Origin: JALRAP01 sp046302815
GTDB lineage: Bacteria; Bacteroidota; Bacteroidia; AKYH767-A; OLB10
NCBI GenBank assembly: GCA_046302815.1
Contig: JBKCHO010000037.1
Location: 1-30,671, forward strand
Reading direction: 5' to 3'
DNA: 30,671 bases
The translations under genes were made by a program, and so were the position numbers. This document shows, in pieces, positions 8,895 through 17,278 of the stretch; positions within the stretch are counted from its first letter, which is position 1, and the number at the start of each line of letters is the position of its first letter. The notes under the pieces are model-generated. The model did not search any database. It was not told the DNA's origin and saw only the letters and a program-made list of their open reading frames with translations.

Positions 8895-10312
8895 GATGCC
8901 CAATCAATTAATTGATTAACAAATCGATCGGAAGTACCTTCTAGTGGCTGTCCGATTTCCAACTCCAAGACCTGTTTTCGCTCATTTTGTTGTTTCATGG
9001 GATATTCCAAAGCGCTTCGAAGCGCAAAGATCAATTCATCGGCATTGAAACAAATGGTTACCGCTCCGGTCTGGATAACCTTGGAGTAGTGATCATAGTT
9101 CAGATATTTCCTATCAGGATACAATCCATTGGAATTATCGATTGCTCCAAAAACGGGATTGATGATTGGCTTGTCCCATAGTGCGAAATCAAGGGACATT
9201 GTTGAACACATGTTAACAGAAACACTTGCGTACTTAAGGATTGATTTCAGGCAATGAATATCGTCAATGGTAGGTACGCGTTGCGACCAAGGTTCAGGAT
9301 GGCTGGGATTAGATTGTGGCCAATCAGGCACATTCCAAACAATAGCAGGATATTTATCCATCAATTCCTTAAAGCGTGTTGCATCTTCAGCAGGAGAAGT
9401 GCGTACCAAAAACAATGTGTTATTCGTCCAACTGTTCGTACTCAAGGCTGCGGCAATCAAATCAATATAAACCGCATCATTGGGACTGGTAGATAAATCC
9501 CCACAAGAAAAACAGATAATTCGACGGTCATCGGAATCATCCAGACCCAAGTATCGATTCAATTGTTCTCTTGTCCAACCATAATTGTCGTAAACATAAG
9601 TTTCAAATTGAGGTGTGCCAGTTACAGATATATCGTTGGAGGTTAACTTCGGATAAAACTGTAATAATTCTGACTTCATCAATTCACTCCAAACACAAAA
9701 ACGGGTAAACAGCACCGGCATCCTACCTTTTGAAGAAAGGTTATCCCAACTAAAAATGTATGCAATAGTGGGTAGACCAAGTTGCTTGCCAGCCATAGCC
9801 ATAGGAGCAATTTGCGGAGGTCGCTGGTGGGTAAAAAACAATACATCCACATCTTCATCAACCAACCATTGCATGTATCGCTTGGTGATATCATATTGAA
9901 CCAATGAAGTCTCATAAATTCTACCTGCGATGGATTGTAGCCCAAAGAAAGCTAAACCTCGGGCGATGATCCATGACATGCGATTACGAATTGCATAAGC
10001 ATTCCAACCACAAGGTCGGTTCATCTTGATTATTTCGCTCATAGCAGTGGTTCGAAACCGAAACAAATGAGCCATTTCGGCAGTCTTACGCCAAAAAGAA
10101 GACCATCTAGTTTCAGTAAAAACCTCCATTGGGATTACTTTCAAGTTCTCCCATTCCAATGAGCCTAATGTTGATGATGGAACTCCAGAAAAGAGCACAA
10201 CTTTATCAAATGTGCTGCAAGCTATGGAAAGGAATCGACCATGCACATAATTCCGAACTCCCACCCCATCGGTTATAACCAGCCCCAATGATTTCTTTGT
10301 TTTAGCCAGCAT
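8891..10312 (-). CDS. Unclassified GT-B-like transferase; candidate for the missing nonulosonate transferase
   Basis: 473 residues, ATG start, overlapping the upstream gene's stop by 11 bases. I do not recognise a named CAZy family. The order of motifs looks like a two-Rossmann GT-B fold: a long N-terminal part, FFTHQRPPQIAPMAMAGKQL (159-178), SWDNLSSKG (188-196), CVWSELMKSELLQFYP (206-221) and SVTGTPQFE (229-237), which recall transferases related to the CDP-glycerol/GT-B group. A later NMCSTMSLDFALWDKP segment then sits where the donor would bind. No membrane segments are obvious. Because the operon makes a CMP-nonulosonate and no known sialyltransferase is visible, this is one candidate for that role; that is inference from context only. 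Confidence 0.7.
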   Translation of the reverse strand: MLAKTKKSLGLVITDGVGVRNYVHGRFLSIACSTFDKVVLFSGVPSSTLGSLEWENLKVIPMEVFTETRWSSFWRKTAEMAHLFRFRTTAMSEIIKMNRPCGWNAYAIRNRMSWIIARGLAFFGLQSIAGRIYETSLVQYDITKRYMQWLVDEDVDVLFFTHQRPPQIAPMAMAGKQLGLPTIAYIFSWDNLSSKGRMPVLFTRFCVWSELMKSELLQFYPKLTSNDISVTGTPQFETYVYDNYGWTREQLNRYLGLDDSDDRRIICFSCGDLSTSPNDAVYIDLIAAALSTNSWTNNTLFLVRTSPAEDATRFKELMDKYPAIVWNVPDWPQSNPSHPEPWSQRVPTIDDIHCLKSILKYASVSVNMCSTMSLDFALWDKPIINPVFGAIDNSNGLYPDRKYLNYDHYSKVIQTGAVTICFNADELIFALRSALEYPMKQQNERKQVLELEIGQPLEGTSDRFVNQLIDWAS

Positions 10313-11147
10313 ATTTTCGGGCGAATAGGAAATCTCCTTGCTTTTTCAATGCATCGATATCTGAAGAATTTAAATAATCAGGACTAGAATCGAAACCATT
10401 GAACCGGACATAGTGGGTAGGCTTATTCAATACTTTCAATGATTTGTTGTTGCACAAAATGGTTTGAATGAAAAGTTCATCAGGGGCGAAAGAATATTTA
10501 AATACATCCCAAATCTTGGGATTGTCATTGACAAATTTCAATAAATAAGATACCGCTTCTTGATTAAGTGCCATCCATTGCTGTCCACCGTAGAAGACCA
10601 TGTCAGGAAAATACAATGCCAAACGCTTTTGAGGGGCATATCGATGAAACAATCCACCAAAATAATGATGCAACTTAAAGTTTAATTTTCGATGATTTTT
10701 ATTATCGAAAAAATGTGGTCGATCTATTCGAAACATGCCACCACCCCACCAAGATGCATAAGGGAGGATCCAATGATTCATCCAAGATGTATCAGATCCC
10801 AAATATTCAAGCTTATCCAAATCCACGACGGCATCTTCTCCACTAATCAAGACGAGGTGACGGCATCGGTAACAATCATTAGCATGATTTAACAAAGCCA
10901 TAGTAGCTTGCACAATTGATAATCCACCCCAAGAAATTTTAAAACTATGATCTAAAAAAACAAGTTGTTGGGCAAATTGGGATTTAATTACATTAAACTC
11001 ATTGACTTCTGACTTCTTGTCCAAATGCACTATAAATGAGGCCTTATCGCCCATCTTTAATATTATGGAGGACACCAAATGATGGAGCTGATTTGGCTTA
11101 TGATGCGCCAAAATCAAGAAACAGTAATCTACTTTAGATTTGTTCAA
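10302..11147 (-). CDS. Core-2/I-branching-type N-acetylglucosaminyltransferase (GT14-like)
   Basis: 281 residues resembling the Core-2/I-branching family (GT14), inverting enzymes that add GlcNAc or xylose without needing a DxD metal site. The landmarks are LILAHHKP (11-18), VHLDKKS (40-46), SWGGLSIVQATMALL (72-86), LISGEDAVV (100-108), a GGQQWMALNQEAVSYLL stretch (187-203) and FAPDELFIQTIL (220-231), whose Glu is the usual catalytic base. The start is TTG at 11147: the first strand follows at once, the next Met is residue 32, and a stop lies upstream in frame. It overlaps the previous gene by 14 bases. It probably forms a branch or a beta-linked residue in the glycan. Confidence 0.87.
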   Translation of the reverse strand: MNKSKVDYCFLILAHHKPNQLHHLVSSIILKMGDKASFIVHLDKKSEVNEFNVIKSQFAQQLVFLDHSFKISWGGLSIVQATMALLNHANDCYRCRHLVLISGEDAVVDLDKLEYLGSDTSWMNHWILPYASWWGGGMFRIDRPHFFDNKNHRKLNFKLHHYFGGLFHRYAPQKRLALYFPDMVFYGGQQWMALNQEAVSYLLKFVNDNPKIWDVFKYSFAPDELFIQTILCNNKSLKVLNKPTHYVRFNGFDSSPDYLNSSDIDALKKQGDFLFARKYAG

Positions 11148-12270
11148 TAATAGTATCAGCTAGTATTCGACCTGGTTGTTTAGGTATAATATCTTCCATT
11201 TTTTTCTTAAGAAGGACACCCATATTTTGCCATTCAGTGCGATGATCCCAAGCACTTTCCAAAGCCTCGTCTATGGCTTCAAAAGTATCATTTGAGGCAA
11301 CAAAACCATCAACTTGATTCGATATGAGCTCTGCATTACCGCTTACATTAGTAACAATGCAGGTCCGACCGTATAGACCTGCCTCAATGATGACAATAGG
11401 AAGACCTTCAAAATGAGATGTGAGGATTAAACCATGGTTTTCCATCCATATATCCGATGGTTTCTTGTATCCTGCATAAAAATGTCTTTTCGAAGGAAAG
11501 TCGGTTAACATCTGAACAAGCTCTTCTCTGTCGGGACCATTACCATAGAACCGGACAGCAAGATTTCGATTTTGCCATTTTGATTGACGAAGCACATCAA
11601 GCAACAAGTCCTGTCCTTTGACCTTAAAATCTATACGACCAACAAATGCCAGACTATATTCAGTACTGGAACTTGGATAAGGAATTATTACGGATGAATC
11701 AGGACGGGAAACAGGATTACGAAAAACCTGCGTCTTTGGAATTTCCATTCCAATCATAATGCTGGTCTGAAGGATATTGGACTTGGAAACATACCCATTG
11801 AATGAAGAATCAGTGAAACCGGTCTTCAAAGCAGTTACAATAGTTGGATTGAATGGTCTTCGATGATCAACAGCATGAGACAAAATACCATATTTGATTT
11901 GTTGTACAGATAACCATTGAAGCAAGTCAAAAGCATCAAAATTTAGGCCTTGATTAATAAAAACAAAATCCGGCTTGATGGATTTGATATGGCGAATCCG
12001 AAAATCGAATTCAAAAGCTATTCCAAGCAATTTTCTAAACGCTCTAAGTATGAACTTAAGGCTTTTCGGTAATCTATTGATATATGTAAGTTGGCATCGA
12101 ACTGACAAATCAGCCTCTTTACTGGATATTAATAGGGTCTTTTCACATAAAACATAAACATCAGCCCCCTTTTCCAATAGAAATGGTATGGCATCATACC
12201 ACAGATGTTCACTCCCACCCCATTCTTTATTGGTAGCATAGATAAGCACTTTGTGTTTGCCCTTAGTCAT
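11134..12270 (-). CDS. GT4-family glycosyltransferase
   Basis: 378 residues. EWGGSEHLWYDA at 16-27 is the N-terminal Gly/Glu loop seen in many GT4 enzymes. FVGRIDFKVKGQDLLLDVL (209-227) and FYGNGPDREEL (241-251) mark the donor domain, and SHFEGLPIVIIEAGLYG (285-301) carries the E(x7)E pair. The ATG start overlaps the stop of the upstream gene as ATGA. Cytoplasmic enzyme adding a single sugar; donor unknown. Its composition and style match the glycosyltransferases on either side, so it belongs to the same block. Confidence 0.9.
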   Translation of the reverse strand: MTKGKHKVLIYATNKEWGGSEHLWYDAIPFLLEKGADVYVLCEKTLLISSKEADLSVRCQLTYINRLPKSLKFILRAFRKLLGIAFEFDFRIRHIKSIKPDFVFINQGLNFDAFDLLQWLSVQQIKYGILSHAVDHRRPFNPTIVTALKTGFTDSSFNGYVSKSNILQTSIMIGMEIPKTQVFRNPVSRPDSSVIIPYPSSSTEYSLAFVGRIDFKVKGQDLLLDVLRQSKWQNRNLAVRFYGNGPDREELVQMLTDFPSKRHFYAGYKKPSDIWMENHGLILTSHFEGLPIVIIEAGLYGRTCIVTNVSGNAELISNQVDGFVASNDTFEAIDEALESAWDHRTEWQNMGVLLKKKMEDIIPKQPGRILADTIIEQI

Positions 12271-13349
12271 GCAAGTGCGGACATGACTTGTTGACCAATA
12301 TTTTGCCAGGACAAGTGATTCATGGCAAATTGTCTTTGTTTGAGTGCGATATCATTTCGCATATCAGAATTGCTTAAAAGAGAAATGGTTTTCAAGTAAT
12401 GATCTTCAACATCCCCCTTTTTAGCCAGTCCGAAATGATCTTGTGGCAAATATTCATTGACAGACCCGGTATTTGTAGTCAATACCGGACAACCGGTTGC
12501 AAGTGATTCAACAAGTGCATTATTAGCAACACCATCCAATAGAGGCAACAAATGCAAACATGAAGTTTGATAGGCTTCAAGCAACTGAATAGATTCCAAA
12601 CCAGTTTTGTGAACCACATTGGGTTGTTGTATCAATTTTTGAAACCAAATATCCTTCAGAGCTTCGCTGGACGAAATAAGAGTGAGTTTCAGGTCTTGAT
12701 CGAATTGATGGAGATGGCTCCAACAGTTGCTAAGTAATTCAAAATCTCGAAACCAATTACCTACACATATAATGGACTTACTATTTCGAGTTATCTGACT
12801 CGTACCTGGATTAAAAAAATCCATATCAACTCCATGCATAATCGAAACAATCGGTGCATCAATCAATTGATCCAGATAGGACTTCATTTGCTTGGAAAAA
12901 ACAAACACCCCACCCAATCCATTCAGATGTCTTATGAAATCCCCTTCATTTTCAATCCAAACAACAGGTTGGTGTAAAAGAACATAAATGCGCTTTTTAA
13001 TCAGTGGTTTGAGATTATTTACCCTTCTAGTCAATTGCTCTTCAGCACAAGAAACAAAAAGTCGTAAATCCGGATACTTGTTTAGCAGATTGACTGCCTT
13101 TTCAAAAACATAGATTTCTTTTATACCATTGATAGAACAAAGTTGATTGGACCACAAATTTTCCTTAGGCATAATTTTAAAACGCTCCATCATTCGTTGC
13201 CCAATACCTTTTTGTGGTATATTCGTTTGGTTGATAATCAAACTTTGGGTAGACATCGAATTTGCAAGTTGTTCACAAAGCAAGTCGGAGCCACTTTGTA
13301 ACCCCATGTGATCCCACCGCTTTCGAATCATAAGCAATTCGGCTCTCAT
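12267..13349 (-). CDS. GT-B glycosyltransferase, GT4-like, divergent
   Basis: 360 residues with the outline of a GT4 protein but weaker motifs. The N-terminal half holds LFVSCAEEQLTRRV (97-110), a loop before the linker, then SIMHGVDMDFFNPGT (169-183), which matches the conserved hinge motif that precedes the donor domain. ICVGNWFRDFELL (194-206) stands where the G-x-x-x-x-K-G segment normally lies and lacks the usual Lys. NNALVESLATGCPVL (276-290) is the E-containing nucleotide-sugar region, with only one of the two Glu residues clear. The ATG start overlaps the upstream stop as ATGA. Likely functional, but the least typical GT4 of the block. Confidence 0.8.
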   Translation of the reverse strand: MRAELLMIRKRWDHMGLQSGSDLLCEQLANSMSTQSLIINQTNIPQKGIGQRMMERFKIMPKENLWSNQLCSINGIKEIYVFEKAVNLLNKYPDLRLFVSCAEEQLTRRVNNLKPLIKKRIYVLLHQPVVWIENEGDFIRHLNGLGGVFVFSKQMKSYLDQLIDAPIVSIMHGVDMDFFNPGTSQITRNSKSIICVGNWFRDFELLSNCWSHLHQFDQDLKLTLISSSEALKDIWFQKLIQQPNVVHKTGLESIQLLEAYQTSCLHLLPLLDGVANNALVESLATGCPVLTTNTGSVNEYLPQDHFGLAKKGDVEDHYLKTISLLSNSDMRNDIALKQRQFAMNHLSWQNIGQQVMSALA

Positions 13350-14452
13350 GCTTTTTTAACCGAATGATTGTATTTACCCACAACTTCTTGTAAAATATCT
13401 AAATATTTACGCTCAAAATAAATCGATGGTTCCATTACATTTCCCTCAGCCCATTCGTTCCATGATTTTATGAAAAGAAACCCATCATCCATGCTGGATT
13501 TTGATACCGAATCACATGCGAATTCCAGATAACTTTTGAAGGTTTCAGGGCTTGAATTTTGAAGAACGAGTCCACGATGTGATGATCTAGGGGTATTATC
13601 CCAACCTGGTAAGACAAGCGGATACTCTTTGGGACTTATAGGAGATGAAATACGAGACCTAACATAGTCATCGTAATCATACACTTCGGGATATTTAACT
13701 TTTTGCTTGAATCCGATACGAAACAAAATCCGATTCATGATGCTGTTGTCGTTAGAAAAGATTTTTTTATGCGATTTCAACATCTGTGAAATCAACGGCG
13801 CATTTTGAATGCGACCACTGTACCCTTTGGATATACAACTATCGTTATCGGAAACACCAATGAAATGGATACCCTTCAGTCCTACTTCTTGAGCCCAATT
13901 ATTCCATGAGTCAACCATAATCAATTCATCTGGAACATTTTCAGGACGATATACGATAAAAACCGGCTTCCCATTTACCTTGATGTATCGAGGATCTTGA
14001 AAAAACAGTAAACAATAGTTAAAGTGCTGTTTTCGATCTTCCAAACCCGGATATTTCTGCTCAATAAGAATTTTATCATTTAATCCGTGCCATCTGCCTG
14101 ACCATGTTTCATTGGCCCAGGCAAAACAAAAGGGGAAATCGGGATGACCACTTGAAAGAACCTCTTCAGCTGGACGCTCTAACAGTAATTTACCATTACC
14201 AAACCAATAATGCCAATATGCAAAACCATACAGTCCGTGTTCACGAGCCAAGGCAGCCTGTTTTTCCCGGGTTTCGGAAACCCTGAGATCATAATAACCG
14301 AGTTCTGAAGGAAGAAATGGTTGTTGATGATTGGGGAAAAGCGGTTTTGCTTTGGAAACATTAGTCCATTCAGTGAATCCATTTCCCCACCATGCATCAT
14401 TCTCAGGTATGGGATGAAATTGAGGCAAATAAAATGCAATAGGCTTAATCAA
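13346..14452 (-). CDS. wbsX: WbsX-family (GH99-like) polysaccharide biosynthesis protein
   Basis: 368 residues. AFYLPQFHPIPEND at 6-19, WWGNGFTEW at 21-29, FAYWHYW at 77-83, FCFAWANETWSGRW at 109-122 and SWNEWAEGN at 330-338 are the signature of the WbsX domain. This TIM-barrel family, related to GH99, occurs in O-antigen and capsule clusters and in rhamnan synthesis proteins; its exact reaction is not settled. The start is TTG at 14452. An in-frame TGA (the stop of the upstream gene) lies just before it and the signature follows within five residues, so no other start is possible. Ends with an ATGA overlap. A decayed second copy lies at 15219-15338. Confidence 0.88.
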   Translation of the reverse strand: MIKPIAFYLPQFHPIPENDAWWGNGFTEWTNVSKAKPLFPNHQQPFLPSELGYYDLRVSETREKQAALAREHGLYGFAYWHYWFGNGKLLLERPAEEVLSSGHPDFPFCFAWANETWSGRWHGLNDKILIEQKYPGLEDRKQHFNYCLLFFQDPRYIKVNGKPVFIVYRPENVPDELIMVDSWNNWAQEVGLKGIHFIGVSDNDSCISKGYSGRIQNAPLISQMLKSHKKIFSNDNSIMNRILFRIGFKQKVKYPEVYDYDDYVRSRISSPISPKEYPLVLPGWDNTPRSSHRGLVLQNSSPETFKSYLEFACDSVSKSSMDDGFLFIKSWNEWAEGNVMEPSIYFERKYLDILQEVVGKYNHSVKKA

Positions 14453-14461
14453 ACGAAACGG

Positions 14462-15229
14462 TCAATAAGGGAGCCAATCAAATTGATGAATATCTTTTCC
14501 AAACTCCTGTTGAGCCCAACGGGTAAAATCCCGATCTAGGCCTTGTTCAACAGTAATGCCCCATCCATTCTTTAGCGCAAGATCATTCTTCACAAAAAAA
14601 GCGTTGAAACCGGAATCGCTAACAGCAACCAAAGTATAGCCTTTTTCATGCCCAAGCTTTACAAAGGCGGATAAAGAAGCGCTATTGGAAATGCAATAGG
14701 TATTTCCATTCCGTTGAACAAAACCTGGTCGTGCCATATTAGGAGAAACCAATGACTCCTCCTCCTTGAAAATACACTGGAACTCGACAATCACGATCGC
14801 GGGATGCATGACATCCAAAGCTTTCCATACCCAAAAATCAACACTGTCAATATCAATAGAAATGATATCAAAACCATTAAAACCATCAAAAGATTGAACA
14901 ATCGAATTGATGTTATCGGAGAAGACATAACCCTCGTGCAAAAGATAATGATTCTTGTGTATTGAAGTTACATTTTCAAGTTCGGAACGAAGCTTATGCA
15001 GATTGTTTCCATCTCCTTCGATAAAAACACCTTTGAAATGTTTGTTTAGAAGCAAATCAACGGTATTGCTTCCGTAAAATCCACTACCAGCTCCGATGTC
15101 TAAAAATGCCTTGTGCTCTATCGGAATATTATCAATCAAAGATCGTAACAAAGGACCCTCATTGGACTCAGAGTATTTTCGTGTGGGGGATTTACGAAAT
15201 AATCGTTTAAGTAACCGCTTAATGAGCAT
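14462..15229 (-). CDS. FkbM-like SAM-dependent methyltransferase
   Basis: 255 residues. KAFLDIGAGSGFYGSN at 40-55 is the SAM-binding motif I with its GxGxG loop. GVFIEGDGNNLHKL follows as motif II, and FDIISIDIDSVDFWVWKAL lies where FkbM-type proteins hold the Asp-rich strand before the helix. The last 60 residues are a less conserved cap. The likely role is methylation of a sugar hydroxyl. In ABC-exported O antigens a terminal methyl group can stop chain growth and be read by the Wzt C-domain; that link here is only inference. ATG start at 15229, overlapping the stop of the WbsX remnant upstream. The start therefore still sits in the frame of an older operon junction. Confidence 0.78.
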   Translation of the reverse strand: MLIKRLLKRLFRKSPTRKYSESNEGPLLRSLIDNIPIEHKAFLDIGAGSGFYGSNTVDLLLNKHFKGVFIEGDGNNLHKLRSELENVTSIHKNHYLLHEGYVFSDNINSIVQSFDGFNGFDIISIDIDSVDFWVWKALDVMHPAIVIVEFQCIFKEEESLVSPNMARPGFVQRNGNTYCISNSASLSAFVKLGHEKGYTLVAVSDSGFNAFFVKNDLALKNGWGITVEQGLDRDFTRWAQQEFGKDIHQFDWLPY

Positions 15230-15338
15230 TCCGTTTGATTACATCTAAAAATTTCAAACCAAATTTAAAACATGGCTCCAAATGATTTCCTCCAGCCCAT
15301 TCATTCCATGAATTAAAATTCATTGCTATTACCTTCAG
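15219..15338 (-). pseudogene. C-terminal remnant of a WbsX-family gene
   Basis: The minus strand reads about 39 codons ending in a TAA at 15219-15221. The peptide includes NFNSWNEWAGGNHLEP and then FGLKFLDVIKR, which lines up with the C-terminal end of the intact WbsX protein encoded at 13346-14452 (SWNEWAEGN, then EP, then YLDIL). A TGA stands in frame just upstream at 15339-15341, and the rest of the expected 330 residues is missing, so this is a fragment, not a small gene. Its stop still overlaps the ATG of the next gene, as expected if an intact WbsX gene once stood here in the operon. Confidence 0.8.
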
Positions 15339-15571
15339 TCAAGAACAAAATTTTGCAGCAATTCCCTTTTTCTAATTTCCAAAAACTATGTTAATTGCTA
15401 TATAAAATCAATAAAACTAAGTTTCCATATAATTGGGAAAAGTTAAAAGGCAAAAACAGAGAAAGATTAAATTAAAATGTGTAGTAAATATATTTAAGTG
15501 ATAGTTGTATGTTAAAATATTATTAAACCACAATTTTTAATATTAAACAAATAAAAATTGCACGCCTAAAC
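15339..15571. other. AT-rich non-coding spacer
   Basis: About 230 bases between the GT2 gene and the WbsX remnant, far more AT-rich than the flanking genes and without a credible open frame on either strand. It holds one strong inverted repeat (15531-15560). I see no further WbsX-like codons upstream of 15339. It looks like the scar of a deletion or of cassette exchange. Confidence 0.6.
15531..15560. repeat. AU-rich inverted repeat just downstream of a GT2 stop codon
   Basis: CAATTTTTA at 15531-15539 and TAAAAATTG at 15552-15560 are perfect 9-base complementary arms with a 12-base loop. The loop region also overlaps a TTAATATTAA palindrome. The repeat starts 12 bases past the stop codon at 15572 in the direction of transcription. 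A weak terminator, an mRNA-stabilising hairpin or a recombination scar are all possible. No clean U-tract follows, so I do not call it a terminator. Confidence 0.4.
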
Positions 15572-16528
15572 CTATAACCACTTAAATTTAAAAATTGAAT
15601 GCACGCTATTTTTAAAAAATCTCTTTAACTGAAATCGAAGATTATTTTGACTGCGTAAATTGATTAATTGATTTGCCAAAATCTTGTTGATAAGAATATG
15701 CGCTCGAGGACTATTAGTTTCATACAACGCAAGATCTAGAAAAAGATGAATGTTTGATGTAATAAAATATGTTATTTTATTGAAAAGCAGATCCGATATT
15801 TTTTTATCGAATTTCTCAAAATAGTAATAAATATTACAAAGAGTGTAAACAAAATTAAATGAACGAAATTCGATTGATTTACCTGACCAAACCCCAACTT
15901 CATTCCTGTAAATCGCCATATTCTCATCCAACATCCCAATTTTCCCAAATCGAGCCAATATCATATATAAAAAATAGTCGCCAACAGATGAAGACAACAT
16001 CTCATTTGGATATGATTTAATTATGTTTCTAAACATCACCGTTGGTGTATGTATATAATTACCAAAATTCGCCAATGCTTCGATAGATTCATAATTTTCA
16101 GGCAAAACAGTGATATGGTCATCCACTATTGAACCATTTATTTCCAATATTTTAGCTTTGTGAAAACACAAGACATATTCGGGATTTTTTTCTAAATAAT
16201 CAAATTGTTTCTGAAGTTTCAATGGATCAGTCCAATAGTCATCTCCTTCACATAATGCAACATATTGACCAGATGCTTTATTAAGAGCATATATGAAATT
16301 ACCCATCATGCCAAGATTGGAATCATTGTTTGTATAGATAATAGAAATTGGACCGTTATAAGATTCAATAACAGTACGAATGATAGTATCTGTATTATCA
16401 CTTGAGCAATCATTGGCTAAAATCAATTCTAAACTAAAATCCGTCTTCTGTTCAAGCACACCAATTAATGCGTCCTTAATAAATGACTCATGATTATAGG
16501 TTATCATAACAACACTAACTGCAACCAT
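15572..16528 (-). CDS. GT2-family glycosyltransferase
   Basis: 318 residues of GT-A type. SVVMITYNHE at 5-14 is the first strand, ILANDCSSDNTDTI (36-49) the nucleotide-binding loop and EGDDYW (94-99) the metal site, followed by TDPLKLQKQ, a frequent continuation in capsule GT2 enzymes. The second half is hydrophobic and aromatic and contains SSVGDYFLYMILARFG, the acceptor-side acidic region. The coding sequence is strongly AT-rich: I counted 13 G+C in the 60 bases 15781-15840, unlike the neuABC region. It belongs to the AT-rich cassette with the aminotransferase and acetyltransferase upstream, so it may transfer the amino sugar they make. ATG start; no overlap with neighbours. Confidence 0.88.
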   Translation of the reverse strand: MVAVSVVMITYNHESFIKDALIGVLEQKTDFSLELILANDCSSDNTDTIIRTVIESYNGPISIIYTNNDSNLGMMGNFIYALNKASGQYVALCEGDDYWTDPLKLQKQFDYLEKNPEYVLCFHKAKILEINGSIVDDHITVLPENYESIEALANFGNYIHTPTVMFRNIIKSYPNEMLSSSVGDYFLYMILARFGKIGMLDENMAIYRNEVGVWSGKSIEFRSFNFVYTLCNIYYYFEKFDKKISDLLFNKITYFITSNIHLFLDLALYETNSPRAHILINKILANQLINLRSQNNLRFQLKRFFKNSVHSIFKFKWL

Positions 16529-16566
16529 ATATCAATTCAAACACATTAGAAGATTAAAATACCATA

Positions 16567-17235
16567 TTACAAATACGGATCATCACACAATCGAGTCCTA
16601 ATCATTTTAGCAGGAACGCCATACATAATCAAATTATCTCCGCAATTATTCAAAAGCAAGGAAGAAGCACCTATAACAGATTGTTTGCCGATTGACAACC
16701 CATTTTTAACAGTTGCGCCAATGGATATAGCAGTTAATTCGCCTATAGAAACATTGCCTCCAATAGTAACCGCTGGGGCTAAACTTGAAAAATCGCTCAT
16801 GAAGCAGTCGTGGTCTAAACTTGAATTGGTATTCAGGATAGAAAATCCTCCGATTACAGAATTACAATTGACAACAACTCCTGCCATAATAGCTACCCCA
16901 ACTCCTATACTAACATCTCGTCCAATTTGGGCAGCCGGATGTATCACAGAAACAAAATCCATAGAAGGGCAAAGCATCCTAATCTTATTTACAATTTCAT
17001 ATCGTCGCCAATTGTCTCCAACCGCAACAAATAATTTAACATTTGGATAAAGTTTAGAAATCGCTGGCAAATCGTCTTCAGACCCCAATACAGGATAGTC
17101 AAATGTCGTCTCACCAATAGCGCGATAGGAATCTAACAAACCAATAATTTTATGTCTCCCTTCATTCTCAATGATATCTATAACAACTTTTGCATGTCCA
17201 GATGATCCGAATATGATGACATTATCCAAACTCAT
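16567..17235 (-). CDS. PglD/NeuD-type sugar O/N-acetyltransferase
   Basis: 222 residues. The N-terminal GSSGHAKVVIDII (10-22) is the small Rossmann part that binds the sugar nucleotide in PglD-like enzymes. From about residue 95 the chain follows the left-handed beta-helix hexapeptide pattern (repeated I/V-G-x-x-V/A). SLDHDC at 139-144 contains the probable catalytic His142, as in PglD. The enzyme moves acetyl from acetyl-CoA onto an amino (or hydroxyl) group. Its upstream neighbour is a DegT-type sugar aminotransferase, so N-acetylation of a 4-amino-4,6-dideoxy sugar nucleotide (PglD or VioB-like) is the most likely job. NeuD-like O-acetylation of sialic acid is the alternative, since the same operon has neuABC. 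ATG start. Confidence 0.85.
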   Translation of the reverse strand: MSLDNVIIFGSSGHAKVVIDIIENEGRHKIIGLLDSYRAIGETTFDYPVLGSEDDLPAISKLYPNVKLFVAVGDNWRRYEIVNKIRMLCPSMDFVSVIHPAAQIGRDVSIGVGVAIMAGVVVNCNSVIGGFSILNTNSSLDHDCFMSDFSSLAPAVTIGGNVSIGELTAISIGATVKNGLSIGKQSVIGASSLLLNNCGDNLIMYGVPAKMIRTRLCDDPYL

Positions 17236-17278
17236 ATCAATACATTTATGTTAAATATATTTCAATATTCACAAAATC

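Noticed and set aside
15531..15560. Rho-independent terminator in mid-operon
   Set aside because: The stem is almost all A/U and no uninterrupted U-tract follows in the message direction, so it is kept only as an inverted repeat.
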